From the NCBI GenBank assembly GCA_029975295.1, contig JARKPK010000083.1, forward strand, positions 62,001-126,000: 64,000 nt of DNA, in the 5' to 3' direction. The position numbers were made by a program, and so were the translations under genes. Shown here piece by piece: positions 27,327-39,300 of the stretch. This DNA is from Thermoguttaceae bacterium. Its GTDB lineage: Bacteria > Planctomycetota > Planctomycetia > Pirellulales > Thermoguttaceae. Each line of letters starts with the position of its first letter. Positions within the stretch are counted from its first letter, which is position 1. Under the pieces are notes generated by a model. The model was not told the origin of the DNA and searched no databases. It was given only the letters and a program-made list of their open reading frames with translations.

Positions 27327-28883
27327 GTGGATCCATGGGTATACGTGGCCGTGGTCGTCACGGCCGTTCTGGCCGCTGCGCTGACGTTTGGAATTGTCCG
27401 CTTGCTCGATCATCTGCGCCGCAAAGACGCCGAGTCCGAGGCGCGCGACATCCTTCGCAAAGCCGAGCAGGAAGTCGAAAACCGGCGCAAGCAGTTCGAG
27501 CTGGAACTGAAAGAGCTTTCGCTCAAACAACAAGACGAGAACGAGAAGGAGTTCCGCAAGATTCGGGCCGAACTGCACGAGCGCGAACGGATTCTCGACA
27601 AACGGCAGAACGCCCTGGAAGATCAGGCCGAGCAGTTGCGCAAGCAAGAGAAGATCAACGAAGCGACACAGCGCAAACTCAGCGAAAAAATCCAAGAGGC
27701 GACACGCCGCAAAGACGAGCTGAGCAAGGTGCTCGACATGCAGCGGCAGACGCTGCACCAGCTTAGCGGGCTCAGCCAGGAAGAGGCCACCCGCCGCCTG
27801 CTCGACCTGCTCGAACAGCAGTTGCAGCAAGAGGCCGGCGCGCTGATCGTCAAACACGAAAAACGCTTGCAGGAAACGGCCGAAAGCAAGACCCGCGAGA
27901 TGCTGCTGACCGCCCTGCAACGCTACGCCGCCGCCCATACAGCCGAATCGACCACCAGCACGGTCGATGTCAACGACGAAATGAAAGGACGGATCATCGG
28001 CCGCGAAGGCCGCAACATCCGCACCTTCGAAAAGGCCACGGGCGTGGACGTGATCATCGACGACACCCCGAATGTCGTCATCGTCTCAGCCTTCGACACG
28101 GTCCGCCGCGAGGTGGCCCGCCTTTCGCTGGAAAAGCTGATTGCCGACGGGCGAATCCATCCGGCGCGGATCGAGGAGATCGTAGCCAACACGCAACGCG
28201 AGTTGGAACGGCACATTCAGAAGTTGGGCGAAGACGCCTGCCAGGAGGTGGGCATCATCAACTTGCATGAACGCCTCGTCCACTTGCTCGGACGATTGCA
28301 TTTTCGCACCAGCTACAGCCAGAACGTGCTGCGGCACAGCGTCGAGGTGGCCTTCCTGGCCGGCATGTTGGCCGAAGAGCTGGGATACGACGGTGCGTTG
28401 GCGCGTCGCTGCGGCTTGCTGCACGACATCGGCAAGGCCGCCGACCACGAAATCGAAGGCGGCCACCCGAAGATCGGGGCCGATCTGCTGAAGCGTTACG
28501 GTGAGCGGCCCGAGATCATCCATGCCGCCATCGGCCACCACGAAGACCTCCGCATCGAAAACCCCTACACGCTGCTGGTGGCCACCGCCGACGCTTGCAG
28601 CGCCTCGCGTCCCGGCGCGCGGCGCGAAACGCTGGAACGCTACATCAAACGCATGGAAGAGCTGGAGAAGATCGCCACGGCTTTCCCCGGCGTCGAGCAG
28701 GCGTACGCCATTCAAGCCGGCCGCGAGTTGCGGGTGATCGTCAGCGCCAAGGAAACAACCGACGAAACAGCGGCGAAGATCTGCCACGACATTGCCCGCG
28801 CCTTCGAGCAGCAGTTGACCTATCCCGGCGAAATCAAGGTGACCGTGTTGCGCGAGTCGCGCTACGTCGAGCTGGCGCGCTGA
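27327..28883 (+). CDS. rny: Ribonuclease Y
   Basis: A 518-aa membrane-anchored endoribonuclease that starts mRNA decay. The GTG start at 27327 has AAGGGA about 9 nt upstream. Residues ~4-27 form the single membrane helix ([20 protein letters not shown]), residues ~30-200 a long coiled coil, then the KH domain ([20 protein letters not shown], about 218-237) and the HD domain ([20 protein letters not shown], His-Asp near residue 366). Length and order match the family. It ends 187 bp before the convergent giant-protein gene. Confidence 0.96.
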   Translation: MDPWVYVAVVVTAVLAAALTFGIVRLLDHLRRKDAESEARDILRKAEQEVENRRKQFELELKELSLKQQDENEKEFRKIRAELHERERILDKRQNALEDQAEQLRKQEKINEATQRKLSEKIQEATRRKDELSKVLDMQRQTLHQLSGLSQEEATRRLLDLLEQQLQQEAGALIVKHEKRLQETAESKTREMLLTALQRYAAAHTAESTTSTVDVNDEMKGRIIGREGRNIRTFEKATGVDVIIDDTPNVVIVSAFDTVRREVARLSLEKLIADGRIHPARIEEIVANTQRELERHIQKLGEDACQEVGIINLHERLVHLLGRLHFRTSYSQNVLRHSVEVAFLAGMLAEELGYDGALARRCGLLHDIGKAADHEIEGGHPKIGADLLKRYGERPEIIHAAIGHHEDLRIENPYTLLVATADACSASRPGARRETLERYIKRMEELEKIATAFPGVEQAYAIQAGRELRVIVSAKETTDETAAKICHDIARAFEQQLTYPGEIKVTVLRESRYVELAR

Positions 28884-29070
28884 TTGAGCAACTCCAAGCA
28901 CAATCGAAAAACGCCGAGCAACGCCGCAGCGGCCTCTCGGGCCAAGCTGCGCGCTGATTCGCAACTGTGCGCCGAGAGGCAAAGAGCCGTATCTTTTCCG
29001 GCAAGGAAGGGCGGCGGGGCCCCGAGGCGGCTTCAACGCGATTCGGGCGTTCCGGCCGCGGCGCTGCGTC

Positions 29071-32000
29071 TCACCCAATCGCGCGACGACGTCCGTTGCG
29101 CTGCGTCCACAGCGGGGCGAACAACAACATGGCCCCGATCAAGGCGGCCAGCCACCCCAAAGCGGCCGGACGAAACCAGATCGCCCACAGGAAGCCGAAG
29201 AAGATCATCGTGGCCGCCGGATGGCACTTGATCCACCACAAGGCTTGGTCGGCAGCGGCGGCCAAGCGCCGGCGCGAACCGCTCCACGCAATCATGGCCG
29301 CCGCCGCGGCGAGAACGCCCATTGCCCACCACCGCGAAGGGTCGCTTGCGCCTCGGACGCTCGGAAGTTGCGGCAGCGGCCTTCCCGCCTGTTCCATCGG
29401 AGCAATCCACGCCCATCGGCCCTCGCCCGCCGCCCAGCCGCGCAGGGCGTCCACTGAATCGGCCGGGGCGGGCGCAGCCATCGCCTGCGTCCATTCGTTC
29501 AAAAGCCCCCATCGTTCGGCCACGGACGCCTGCTGCTGTTCCAAGAGGCGCAATTGAGCGCGCTGTTCCGACACCGACCGGTTAAGCCCCAACTCGACCA
29601 GCGCGGCCTGAGCCGTGCGCAGGTCGGCCGCCAGCCGCGAGGCCCAGCGCCGATACCATTGGGCCCGCTCGGCCGAACTGAGCGATTCTCCCGCAAGGCT
29701 CCTTTCGATCAGGGCCGACAGGTGCCGCACCCGAGCGAAGACGGCCTCCCAGGCGTCGCCGCCCGAAGGCGAATCGCTCGATCGGCCTGCCGGCGGATAA
29801 AACGCGCACAAGGTTCGCGCCACGGGCAGGTCGCCCAAACGCGGACCGTCGCACGGATGCACCCCATCGCCCTGCGTTCCCCGAAACACCACCTCGATGC
29901 GCTGCGGCAGGCTTTGAGGGCCGAGTGCCAGGCCGTATTCTCCCGCCGGCCCGGGGGTAAGGCAGATGGGGCGATTATTCACGCGCAGATGGAGCATCTC
30001 TTGTCCCGTCCCGAGCCGCAGCGGGTACTCCGTTTGCCGGCCGGGAAGCAGATCGAAGACGGCCGTTCCCCAGTAATCGCCGCCGGGCCGAATCGCCACG
30101 GTCCGATCGGCCAATGCCACCTGGGCTTCGTCGCGGCGAAGATCGGCGAGAACGATCGTCGCCCGAGCGTTTTCGTCAACGGCTTCGTAAAGATCGAACT
30201 GGGTCCGATCCATGCCCAATTCCTCGAGGACTTCGGCCGATGCGCTGCGCAGCCCGACCATTTGCCATTGCGCCGCCTTGCCGTCGATCGTTTTCGGCAA
30301 AGCGACGTAGCGGCGCACCTGCGCCTCGGCCTGCACGCGCAGCATCGGCGCCGAAAGCTGCTGGGGCGACTCGGCCGAAACGGGGCTTTCCAATCGGAAC
30401 ACGAACCCGCCCGAAATCGCCTCGACCGGCCGCACCAAGAAGCGCCGGCTCGTCCCCAACGACTCGATCACTCGGAAACCGCTCCCGTTTTTCTCCGGAC
30501 GCGGCAGGGCGAACCCCTCGGGCACGTCGAGCGGCAGTTCATCGACGATGCCATTGGCCACGTCGAGTACGGCCAGGTAACGGGCAACCCAGCCTTCATC
30601 GCGACGTTCGATCAGATTCCACTGCGCGCCGCGGACAACCGGATGGTTGGCCGACACGTTCAACCAGGCGGCCCCTTCGGCCGCGCGAATGCGAAACAGG
30701 CCGATCAACCGGCCATTGGCTGCCGGTGGCTGTTCACCTGATCCTGCCCCTTCGGTTTGCGACACGAAGGCAGCCGGCGGCTGTATGCTCACTTGAACCG
30801 AACGTTGGCGGAACAGCCTCAACGACATCGTCTCCGACGCGACGTCTTCCATCGACAACGCCGGCAGCGCAAGGCGGCGTTTGTTCTCTAAAGCGACGTT
30901 GCCCGAAACCCGAACGCGGACCTCGCCTGCGATCGGCTCGTCGAACCACAGCACAATCTTCCCCGGCCCAACCGAGGCCCGATGGCCGATCGGGCGATCG
31001 TCTTGCCGAACATCGATCGACACCGGCTCGAACTCCGCGGCCGTGCGGCACGACAACGTGAACAGGGCGGCTCCCGCCGGCCGAACCCGAGCGTCGAGGG
31101 CCACAGCGGCCGACTCTTCGCTCACCACGACGGTTTGGAGCTGATCGGCGTCGAGCGTTGCCGTGCGGGGCGAAACGCGCCAGCGCCACGGCCCGTTAGC
31201 CGGCAGACGAAGCGCCAGCGACGGGGGCGACGGGCTGCCGCCCCATTCGGCGGCAAATTCGGGGGGAGCGATCAACTCGGCTAGTTCGGCATCTTGCGCC
31301 TCGCCTCGCAGCAACGGATCGAGCGAAACCGCCAGCCAACGGCGGGTGGTGCGGGCGTCGGCAATGTCGATCCGCGGCGCCCAAAGCGAGCCCGGCGGCG
31401 TGCCGGGCAGCAGGGTGAAATCGAGCGACACTTCGCCGGATCGCGGCTGCGGCCAACGGAAACGCAATCGTTGACTGTCGGCGCCGATCAACTCGGTTTC
31501 CATGATTGGGCCGTCGCCGGTTCCGGCAAATCGGGGTTGCAATCCGGCGTCGGTGACGATTGTGATTTGATCGGTCCGCCCCTCAACCACGCGCAGCCGC
31601 AGCCGCACGTCGAGCTCGGCCGCACCCGGCGATGTGCGCCACCAGAGAAGCTGGTCGCAATCAATCGCCGCCGGAGGAGCGGAAATCCATTCGATGGCCA
31701 AACGATCGGTCGACCCCAAATCGGCCGACAATCGGCGCGGCTCGCGTTCCCAACGCACGCGGCCCAATGCGCCCAGAACCGTCGGCTCGGGAGCGCCGGC
31801 GGGCACCAGAAGTTCGATCCTCGCGGAAAGCGAGCGCGGAATCGCCATTTCCAGGCCGCGTTGGCTGCGGCGGGGGCGCATCCCCAGTTCGAGCAAGTAG
31901 CGGCCCGGCGAAGCGACGTCGAACTCCAGCGCCTCACCCGAATCGTCCCACCGCGCTTCGACCGGCTCTCCGTCGAGGGAGACCACCTCTGTAGGCAGCA

Positions 32001-35000
32001 CTGTCTGGTCGCGGCGCAACGGCAGCCGCACGCGAACGTCCGCCGCGAACACCTGCAAATGGCCGGTCATCCGCACCAAATCGACGGTGAACTGATCGCG
32101 CGAAACATCGCGGCTCAGTTCGCCCTGATAGCAAATGTCGCCCAAAAGCCACGAGGCCGCCCCGCCCTCGCGGATCGCAGCGCGCCGATGCAGCTCGCGA
32201 TAGAACGCCTCGGGGACTTGAAGCTTTCCTTCCACCGGCCGCTGCTGGTCATCGACCGGCACGAACACGCGATACTCCACCGGCGCAGCCTGTTCCGCGC
32301 CATCGAGCGACGACCCCAACAAACAACACGCGGCCAGCAAGACGGCGGTCGGGCCGATCGCCAGCGTGCGATCGGAGGCCGGCGATGCCGCTGCCGCGCG
32401 CTGCGGATCGGCAGCCCGATCGCGGCGGGCGGCCAACCCCTGCCGAAATGCGGCGGTCGCGCCGGCCGCCAGCAGTCCGCACAGGCTTCCCCAACCGATC
32501 GGCGCAATCCACGCCGGAACAATCAGCGCCATCGCCGAAGCGCACCACAAAGCGATCAACCAAGCGATCCGGCGGCCTGCGAACACCCGCGCCCCGACCA
32601 GCCACACTGCCGCGCAAATCGCAGCGCCCAGAAGATGAAGGCCGGGTTGGTGGTAGTAGTCCACGACGAACGCCTGCGAGTCGTCCACTTCGACGCACTC
32701 CCCGCCAACGGCCGCCGTCGGTTCGTCGCCGTCGGGCGGGGGCGGCCATGGATCGGGGGCCTCGGCCGGTTTGCGCCGCCAAGCGTCTGCCGGAAGCAGG
32801 GCGATCGGGCCCCCTTCGTTCATCCGTCGGATGGTTCGCCGCAGCGCCTCGGGCGCAATCACCCAAAGCCCCGGCTGATTGCCGGGTTGCACTTGGTCGC
32901 CCAAACAGCCGACCCGATGGGCAGTGGTCAGCAGCGCTTGTTGTCCATCGGTAACAACGGCCAGCCGCGCGTGGCGCAACCGGCGCCACCCGCGCTGCTC
33001 GGCCGAAGCCTCGGCCGGCGTTGCGTTGCGCGATGCCGGCGCAACCGACGCATCTGAAGAGGGCGCCGACGACGCGCCGGCCATCGGCGACGACGCATCG
33101 ATCACCGCCGTTCGCTGCGTTACGCCGACCTGGCGCAACGCCAACTGATCGACCAACACACCGCTCGACCACGGCGAATTGTCCAGCGCGCCGAGCAGAG
33201 CGCCCCAGTCCAGCTCCGCACCGCTCTGCCGCGCTGCTGACGGAAGATCGTATTGGCCGATCAACTTGACCAGCGCGGCGGCCTTTTCCATCGCGTCGCG
33301 ACTGGAGAACGACTCGTCGGGCGATCCGGGCAAATCGGATCCGCGGCGCGCCAAGGGGCCGAAAAGCCGCTGGAGAACGCCCGGCGGATCGTCTGCGCCG
33401 GCGGTCGGCTCGCCGCTGCGCGAGCGATAACCGGCGGGCAAACGCACGTGCCGCGTTTCGTGGAAGACCGGCAGCGAACACTCCCAACGGGGCAGCGCCC
33501 ATCGGCCGGCGGTGCCAAGTTGCCGGGCGGAAGTGTGAAAGATCAACGTGACGGAGACGAACCGGCGGCCCGGCGGCAACGCAACGTCCAGCTCTCCGCA
33601 CTCGTTGCGATCGACGGCGTCGGCCGCGGGTTGATCGTCGATCAGCACCTCGCATGTCAAAAGCTTGTTACCCGCAAAGGCGGCAGGCAACGGCGAGAAT
33701 TTCGCCCGACTGAGTCCCTCGTTCTCGATCAGGTAGCGGACCACGTGCCGGGCATTGCCGCCAGCCTCGATGATCGACTCGCCGCGGGCCGCCCAAGCCC
33801 ACGCCCGCAACGGCGGGCACGCCGACCAGATGCGCAAGGCCGGCTTTTCGGCGGCCATCTCGGCAGCCGGATCGAAGCCGAACGCCCCGCGCAACACCAC
33901 GCTTCCGGCCGGCTGAGACGTTTCGGTCACCATGCTCGGCAATCGCTGATTCTCGAAGCGCAGTCCCTGCACGAAGTCGGAGTACACCCGGCACACCCCG
34001 GTTTGCCGCACGGCCTCGGGCATGCCCGGCAGCCATAGTTCGACCGGATCGGTCCGCGCCGTTTCGCGCATGGCGACGATTTCGAAGGGTTCATCGCACG
34101 GTCGTGGAAGTATGATTTTCCACTGTTCGGCCGGGCGATCTTGATCGGCGTTGCCGCCCGAATCCATCGGCACGGGCCGAACCGACAACGGCCGCGGCGC
34201 TGCTCCGCCGAACGACCACTGCCAGCGTCCGGTGTCGGCCGCCGGAAAGCGAACGATCAGGTGCTCGACCGCGCCGCCCAAGGGTGTGCAACGCCAGCGG
34301 CAGCTTTCGACGATTCGCTGCGCGCTGAACGTGGCCTGCACGTCGATCTCGGCCGCAAACCCGGCCGATCGGCTTCGCACCACCAGCACCGACTCGGCGG
34401 CTTCGGCCTCGTTCAGCGCCGTGCCGCGCGACCAGTCGCTCAGCCACTGGCGTTCGACGTCGGATAGGGCGCGGATTTCGCCCCGGCCCACCGGCGGAGC
34501 CCCGATCCACTCGATCTGATACGGTTCGACGGCCCGAACTGCCAGCAGGCGCACTGGCGAGTCGGCTTGCAGAAACCGAAACGGGGTCAGCCTTCGGACC
34601 GTCAGTCGTTGGCCCATCGGCGAACCGGCGCGGCGGGCGCTGATCAACAACCGCAACTGCCCGTCGCCCGATAGCGGTTTGCGCAGCCTCACGGTCAACG
34701 AGCGTTGCGAAACCGACCAGTCGTCCAAGTAGTCGGCCGGAATGGCGGCCACGGAATCGATCTGCCACGCCGCCGCCAACTCAATTGGCAACTCGAACGC
34801 GACGCCGCGAACGCAAACAATATCGCCGACGAAGCGGGCCGTTGCGCCCGTTCCGCTCACCTCGACCGCCGTACCGCCGGAAACGCTCAATCGCGGGGCC
34901 ACCGGGCGGACCGCCAAGGCCACGGCCGCCTGGGCCGACAAGCAGCGGTATTCCGCTCGCCAAACGTCGGCCGCTCCGGCCGGCGCCGGCGCCTGGATCG

Positions 35001-36381
35001 TTTCGCTGGGGCGCAATTCGTCGATCTCCCATTGGTCGGAGACGCTCAGCCCGATCGTTCCGCCGCGCCAAAGCACCGACGTCGGCCACGCCCGCGGCAA
35101 CGTCCGCGCCTCGCCCATCGGCAACGGCGATTGACCGACGAACTCGACGACACAGGCATCGACCCCCTCGGGCAAGGTCACCGCCACGCGTCGGCCCGCC
35201 GGGGCGTCTTCCAACACCCAATCAGCTCCCATCCCATCCACGCGCACCGCGGTAATGGTCAACTCTCGATCAACCGCCGCCTGCAACCGCCGACCGATGG
35301 CGCGCACGTCCTCCAACGTCCAAGTGGAAACAATATCAATGCCGCGCGCCGTGGCTGTGTAGTCGGTGCGCGTGACCGCTCCGCCCACCGGCGGCGGTTC
35401 GGCCGGAGCCGCCTCAGATCGCAATTCGAGCTGCGTCTGCGAATGCCCGCCGAGGTTGATTCGCCACTGCCGGACCCCTTCGTCGATCCACTCGCCCGCC
35501 GAAACCAACCCGCGATCAACCACCGGCGTCAGATCATCGGGCAAGTCTAAGACAAGCGTGCCCACCGGGCTGGGCGGAAACTGCAAATCGAATACGGTTG
35601 CCCGCTGGTTGGCCGCAGTCGCCGCTCGGGTCCAGTCGAACAGCAATTCGCCATCGCCCTCGACACGGACACACCAATCGCCCTCGGTCAATCCGGCCGT
35701 CGCCGGGCGGTCGTCGGGGGTCCATCGCAGGTGTGACACCGCCAAGTTGCTCCGATGCCAACTCAGCGAGGTCGGCCGCCGCGCAGGCGCGGCAATCGTC
35801 AGCCGACCGGCGCCGTCGATCAAACACCGGTCGGCAAAACGCGCCCGATACTCGGCCGAAGTGATTCGCGGCCCGACGGCCTCGTTCTCGCCCGACGACT
35901 CGGCCGCTGCGAGCAGTCGCTCGAATTCGTCGGGATCGATCGGCAGGTATCGGACTGCGCCGCGCGGCCAGCGATCGACGCTGTCGGCCGGCACATAGAC
36001 GCGCCGATAGCGGAGCGGAGGAAACTCCTTCGAAGGCGCTTCGCCAACGGCGGCCGGCTGGCGGGGCGCGTCGGCCGCCGAGGTCGCATCGCCGGAACGG
36101 ATCGAAGGGTCGGTTCGAGCCGCACCCGGCGAAGCAGCAGCCGCCGCCCGTTCGCCTCCGGAAGGCGCCGGCAATGTCGGCGCGGCCGCCTCAACCGCAA
36201 CGGCACGGCCGGCAAGAAGCGTGAGAACCCAGCAGGCCGCAAAAGCGAACCGCCATTGGACGCCGCCGCGAGCCAGGCGGCCATTGGTTCGACATCGCCG
36301 CGAGAGCGCACTGCGGTCGGTCCGCGCCGGCCCGGCCGGAGTCGAACACTGGCGATCGATCCGCGGCGCTGGCGTCATCAT
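29071..36381 (-). CDS. Giant exported protein with internal signal-like segment
   Basis: A 2436-aa protein with an N-terminal signal/anchor (FAFAACWVLTLLAGRAVAVE, about residues 45-64). The first large extracytoplasmic part begins RYRRVYVPADSVDRWPRG and is beta-rich. Around residues 1248-1325 it has hydrophobic stretches (LLGAAICAAVWLVGARVF, IAWLIALWCASAMALIVPAW). Near residue 1337 comes a second signal-peptide-like segment (TLAIGPTAVLLAACCLLGSS) followed by VEYRVFVPVDDQQRP, which resembles the start of the first part; the protein therefore looks like a fusion or duplication of two secreted modules. The C-terminus (about 2345-2430) has further membrane helices. No catalytic motif is evident. 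Its start overlaps the upstream gene stop as TAATG, so the two are coupled. The family is not one I can name; the style is typical of planctomycete giant proteins. Confidence 0.75.
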   Translation of the reverse strand: MMTPAPRIDRQCSTPAGPARTDRSALSRRCRTNGRLARGGVQWRFAFAACWVLTLLAGRAVAVEAAAPTLPAPSGGERAAAAASPGAARTDPSIRSGDATSAADAPRQPAAVGEAPSKEFPPLRYRRVYVPADSVDRWPRGAVRYLPIDPDEFERLLAAAESSGENEAVGPRITSAEYRARFADRCLIDGAGRLTIAAPARRPTSLSWHRSNLAVSHLRWTPDDRPATAGLTEGDWCVRVEGDGELLFDWTRAATAANQRATVFDLQFPPSPVGTLVLDLPDDLTPVVDRGLVSAGEWIDEGVRQWRINLGGHSQTQLELRSEAAPAEPPPVGGAVTRTDYTATARGIDIVSTWTLEDVRAIGRRLQAAVDRELTITAVRVDGMGADWVLEDAPAGRRVAVTLPEGVDACVVEFVGQSPLPMGEARTLPRAWPTSVLWRGGTIGLSVSDQWEIDELRPSETIQAPAPAGAADVWRAEYRCLSAQAAVALAVRPVAPRLSVSGGTAVEVSGTGATARFVGDIVCVRGVAFELPIELAAAWQIDSVAAIPADYLDDWSVSQRSLTVRLRKPLSGDGQLRLLISARRAGSPMGQRLTVRRLTPFRFLQADSPVRLLAVRAVEPYQIEWIGAPPVGRGEIRALSDVERQWLSDWSRGTALNEAEAAESVLVVRSRSAGFAAEIDVQATFSAQRIVESCRWRCTPLGGAVEHLIVRFPAADTGRWQWSFGGAAPRPLSVRPVPMDSGGNADQDRPAEQWKIILPRPCDEPFEIVAMRETARTDPVELWLPGMPEAVRQTGVCRVYSDFVQGLRFENQRLPSMVTETSQPAGSVVLRGAFGFDPAAEMAAEKPALRIWSACPPLRAWAWAARGESIIEAGGNARHVVRYLIENEGLSRAKFSPLPAAFAGNKLLTCEVLIDDQPAADAVDRNECGELDVALPPGRRFVSVTLIFHTSARQLGTAGRWALPRWECSLPVFHETRHVRLPAGYRSRSGEPTAGADDPPGVLQRLFGPLARRGSDLPGSPDESFSSRDAMEKAAALVKLIGQYDLPSAARQSGAELDWGALLGALDNSPWSSGVLVDQLALRQVGVTQRTAVIDASSPMAGASSAPSSDASVAPASRNATPAEASAEQRGWRRLRHARLAVVTDGQQALLTTAHRVGCLGDQVQPGNQPGLWVIAPEALRRTIRRMNEGGPIALLPADAWRRKPAEAPDPWPPPPDGDEPTAAVGGECVEVDDSQAFVVDYYHQPGLHLLGAAICAAVWLVGARVFAGRRIAWLIALWCASAMALIVPAWIAPIGWGSLCGLLAAGATAAFRQGLAARRDRAADPQRAAAASPASDRTLAIGPTAVLLAACCLLGSSLDGAEQAAPVEYRVFVPVDDQQRPVEGKLQVPEAFYRELHRRAAIREGGAASWLLGDICYQGELSRDVSRDQFTVDLVRMTGHLQVFAADVRVRLPLRRDQTVLPTEVVSLDGEPVEARWDDSGEALEFDVASPGRYLLELGMRPRRSQRGLEMAIPRSLSARIELLVPAGAPEPTVLGALGRVRWEREPRRLSADLGSTDRLAIEWISAPPAAIDCDQLLWWRTSPGAAELDVRLRLRVVEGRTDQITIVTDAGLQPRFAGTGDGPIMETELIGADSQRLRFRWPQPRSGEVSLDFTLLPGTPPGSLWAPRIDIADARTTRRWLAVSLDPLLRGEAQDAELAELIAPPEFAAEWGGSPSPPSLALRLPANGPWRWRVSPRTATLDADQLQTVVVSEESAAVALDARVRPAGAALFTLSCRTAAEFEPVSIDVRQDDRPIGHRASVGPGKIVLWFDEPIAGEVRVRVSGNVALENKRRLALPALSMEDVASETMSLRLFRQRSVQVSIQPPAAFVSQTEGAGSGEQPPAANGRLIGLFRIRAAEGAAWLNVSANHPVVRGAQWNLIERRDEGWVARYLAVLDVANGIVDELPLDVPEGFALPRPEKNGSGFRVIESLGTSRRFLVRPVEAISGGFVFRLESPVSAESPQQLSAPMLRVQAEAQVRRYVALPKTIDGKAAQWQMVGLRSASAEVLEELGMDRTQFDLYEAVDENARATIVLADLRRDEAQVALADRTVAIRPGGDYWGTAVFDLLPGRQTEYPLRLGTGQEMLHLRVNNRPICLTPGPAGEYGLALGPQSLPQRIEVVFRGTQGDGVHPCDGPRLGDLPVARTLCAFYPPAGRSSDSPSGGDAWEAVFARVRHLSALIERSLAGESLSSAERAQWYRRWASRLAADLRTAQAALVELGLNRSVSEQRAQLRLLEQQQASVAERWGLLNEWTQAMAAPAPADSVDALRGWAAGEGRWAWIAPMEQAGRPLPQLPSVRGASDPSRWWAMGVLAAAAAMIAWSGSRRRLAAAADQALWWIKCHPAATMIFFGFLWAIWFRPAALGWLAALIGAMLLFAPLWTQRNGRRRAIG

Positions 36382-39300
36382 TACGGTTCAGCCGATGCCG
36401 GTTCGGCAATGGGGGCCGTCGTGGTCGAGGCCGGCTGCGCGTCGGCGCCAACCGCGGCCAACGGGGCGATTCGTGTTTGATAAGAAATCGCATCGGCAGG
36501 CGGCGCCTGCCGATCGAGCTTCCGCGCCAACAGGTAGCCGACGCCGCCCAGCAGCAACCCCGGCAACCCGGCCTGGAATGCCAGCAAGGCCTGTTCCGGG
36601 GTCAACAGCGCGGCAGTCAATGCCGCGGCCAAAAGGCCCAGCGAAGTCCACATTCGCCAGCGCGGCAAATAGATCAACAAAAAGCAAGCGGCCAACGCCG
36701 CGCCCGAAGCGCACGCGAACACCGCGCCGCGCGACGCTGTGAACACTTCGACTTTCGCCACCGGACCAAACGAACCGTAGAGGAAGCAGTTCGTCGCGGG
36801 CGGCAACGGGCCCCGCGGCGACGCCCCGCTCCACCGTTCCAGATCAGCCTGCCCAACCACCGGCTGCCTCTCCCACAGCAACCCGCGACGCTCGAACGAC
36901 ATTTCGCTAAAGAAGCCCGCCGGCGTTTTCACCATCTGTTCGTCGTCGGGCAACACGAGCTGCCAATACGCCCGGCGCACCCAAGCGTCGGGCCCAAGGC
37001 TGGGCAGATCGAAACTCATCGCCCCGCGCGGGGGCCGCGGCGCGGTGAAATGGTAGCGCGCCTCGACGACGTGGGTTTCGCCCGGCGGGCCGCTCAACGG
37101 CAGAATGATCCGCTCTTGCCGAAACGCCGGATCGTTGACGGCCTGGCCGTCGAGCGTCAGCGTCAGTTGTCCCAAGGCCGCTCCGCGCGGAATGCTCAAC
37201 TCCACTTGGCCCGACCGCGTGGCGAACCGGGCGACGAAGCGTTCCTGGCGGCTGGTTTCGGTCAGCCACGTTTGCAACCATTGCCGCTCGACGATCAGAT
37301 CACCGCTTTGCGACACCGGATCGGACTGCAACGACAACTCGACCAACGCCGCCGCCGTATCGCAAACCAACGACAGCTCCCTCAACGCACTGGCGGTGGA
37401 ATGGGCCTGCGGCACAATGCTCCAAATCCCCGGCAGCACATCCACCGACCAGTCGCGCACCGAGGAAACGGTCAGCCGATTGCCCGTCAGCCGATCCACC
37501 GAAGGCATGACCAACGGAATGGCCGCGGTCAGCCGTTTGGCCGCCGGCACCGACGGCAACGAAATCTCGTAATGCGATTCCACCTCGAACGAGCCGATCA
37601 TCGGGCCGGGCAACAACAAGCGATACGTCCGCCAGGGACGATCCTCATCCGCAGGATCGAGTTCGTCCGGCGCGGCGGGCAGCGGTTCGCCCCGATGCTC
37701 GAACCGCATCAGGTCGTCGCCGGCCAATGTCGTCGGAATGGCCACTCGAAGCTGATCGATGGCGTCGTGCGCCACCTGGCAGTAGAAGACCTGATCGACT
37801 CGGGCCGAACGCTGTTCCACGCGGACCGTGGTTTGCACCATCGCCGACGTTTGCCGCTGGTGGCGTCGAACGTCGGCGGCAAAGACGGCGCGGCCCGCCT
37901 CGCTGCGGTAGAACAGCACGGGCTCGGCCGGAAGGCTCATGGCGAAATGCGAGGGAACTTGCTCGCGCACCAGTCCATGGAGTTGATCCGGACGCGGAAG
38001 CAGTTCCAGCGGCGCTGCCGCGGAAATCAGTACGCTGGCCGGGCTCGACGAATGAGCCTTTGGCTGCGGCAACACCCATTGCACCGCCGCCGCGTCGGCC
38101 GGCAACGGCTTATGAGCGCGCAAGCGAATCTCGATCGTCCCGCTGCTGGGCTGCATCAGCGGAATTGTGGCCAGCCGCGTGGACGGATCGTAGTCCACCC
38201 CGTCGGTCGCCACCAGGTGATCGGGCCCGGCGTCGTCCAACTGCCAATCGGTCAGCCCGACCTCCAGGGCGAACACCTTCGCCCCGCGCAACGTGTATTT
38301 CAGCCGCGCGTCGAGATTCACCTCGTTGTTTCCGACCGTCACCCGATACTCGGGCTCGACGTAAATCCGGGTGCGTTTCGGGGCCGGGCGGGCCGTAAGC
38401 GAAAACGGCTGCGTGAAGAACTCGAACACCGCGGCCAGATCTTCGCGGCGAAGCGATTCGGGCGTTTGCTCGGCCGGACGCACGCCGCGGCTGGCGCCCC
38501 AAAGCACCTGCCAATCGTTCATCACCGTTACGGCGATCGTACCCCATTGCCGGCCTGCGCCCACCACCTCGAAACCGCCCAGTTCCGTCCATGCGTCGGA
38601 ACGGGTCGGCAGCGGCGGACGCCGCGCCACCAAGCGAACCTCCACCGGGCCGGTCGTCTTGCGGCTGAGCTGCACCTCGACGCGCCGTTGCGCCCCCTGA
38701 GGCCGTCCCGCCTCGTCGGCCAAGGCGGCCGCCGTGTAACCCGAATTGCCGCTGGAGAGCAGCTCGCACTCGGGCGGCAATACCACCCGAAACGAATCGA
38801 ATGGCTCGGTCGGACTGCGCACCGTCAGCACGGCGTCGTAATCGACTCCGGCCGTATCGATTTGCGCCAAGATCGACGCCGACGCTTCGAGCACCGGCCG
38901 CGGCGCCGCGGCCTGCACCTCCGGACGCCGCCAGGAAATCTCGAAATCGGCGCCCAAGCCCAGCACGGTGAATTCCGTGGCCGACTCGCCCACCGGCGCC
39001 GCCTGCTGCAACGTCGATCGCTCTGAGACGCGGGCAACGGCTTGTCCGATCGGCACGGTCAGCTTCATTTCCGACGCCACCGCCCGCGGCACCGCCAAGC
39101 GCAATCGCGTTTCGTCGCGATTGGTTTGCAGCGGCACGTACATCCGCAAGGTCAGCTCGTGCGGCTCTTTCGCCCCGCCGCGCAACCAGCAAACGTAGCC
39201 GTCGCCATCCGGCTCGAAATGCAATAGGTGCTCGCCCGGGCCGCGATACCCCACCGCTTCGTGCAGCAATCCTCGATCAAGCCTCAACGGCACGCGCACC

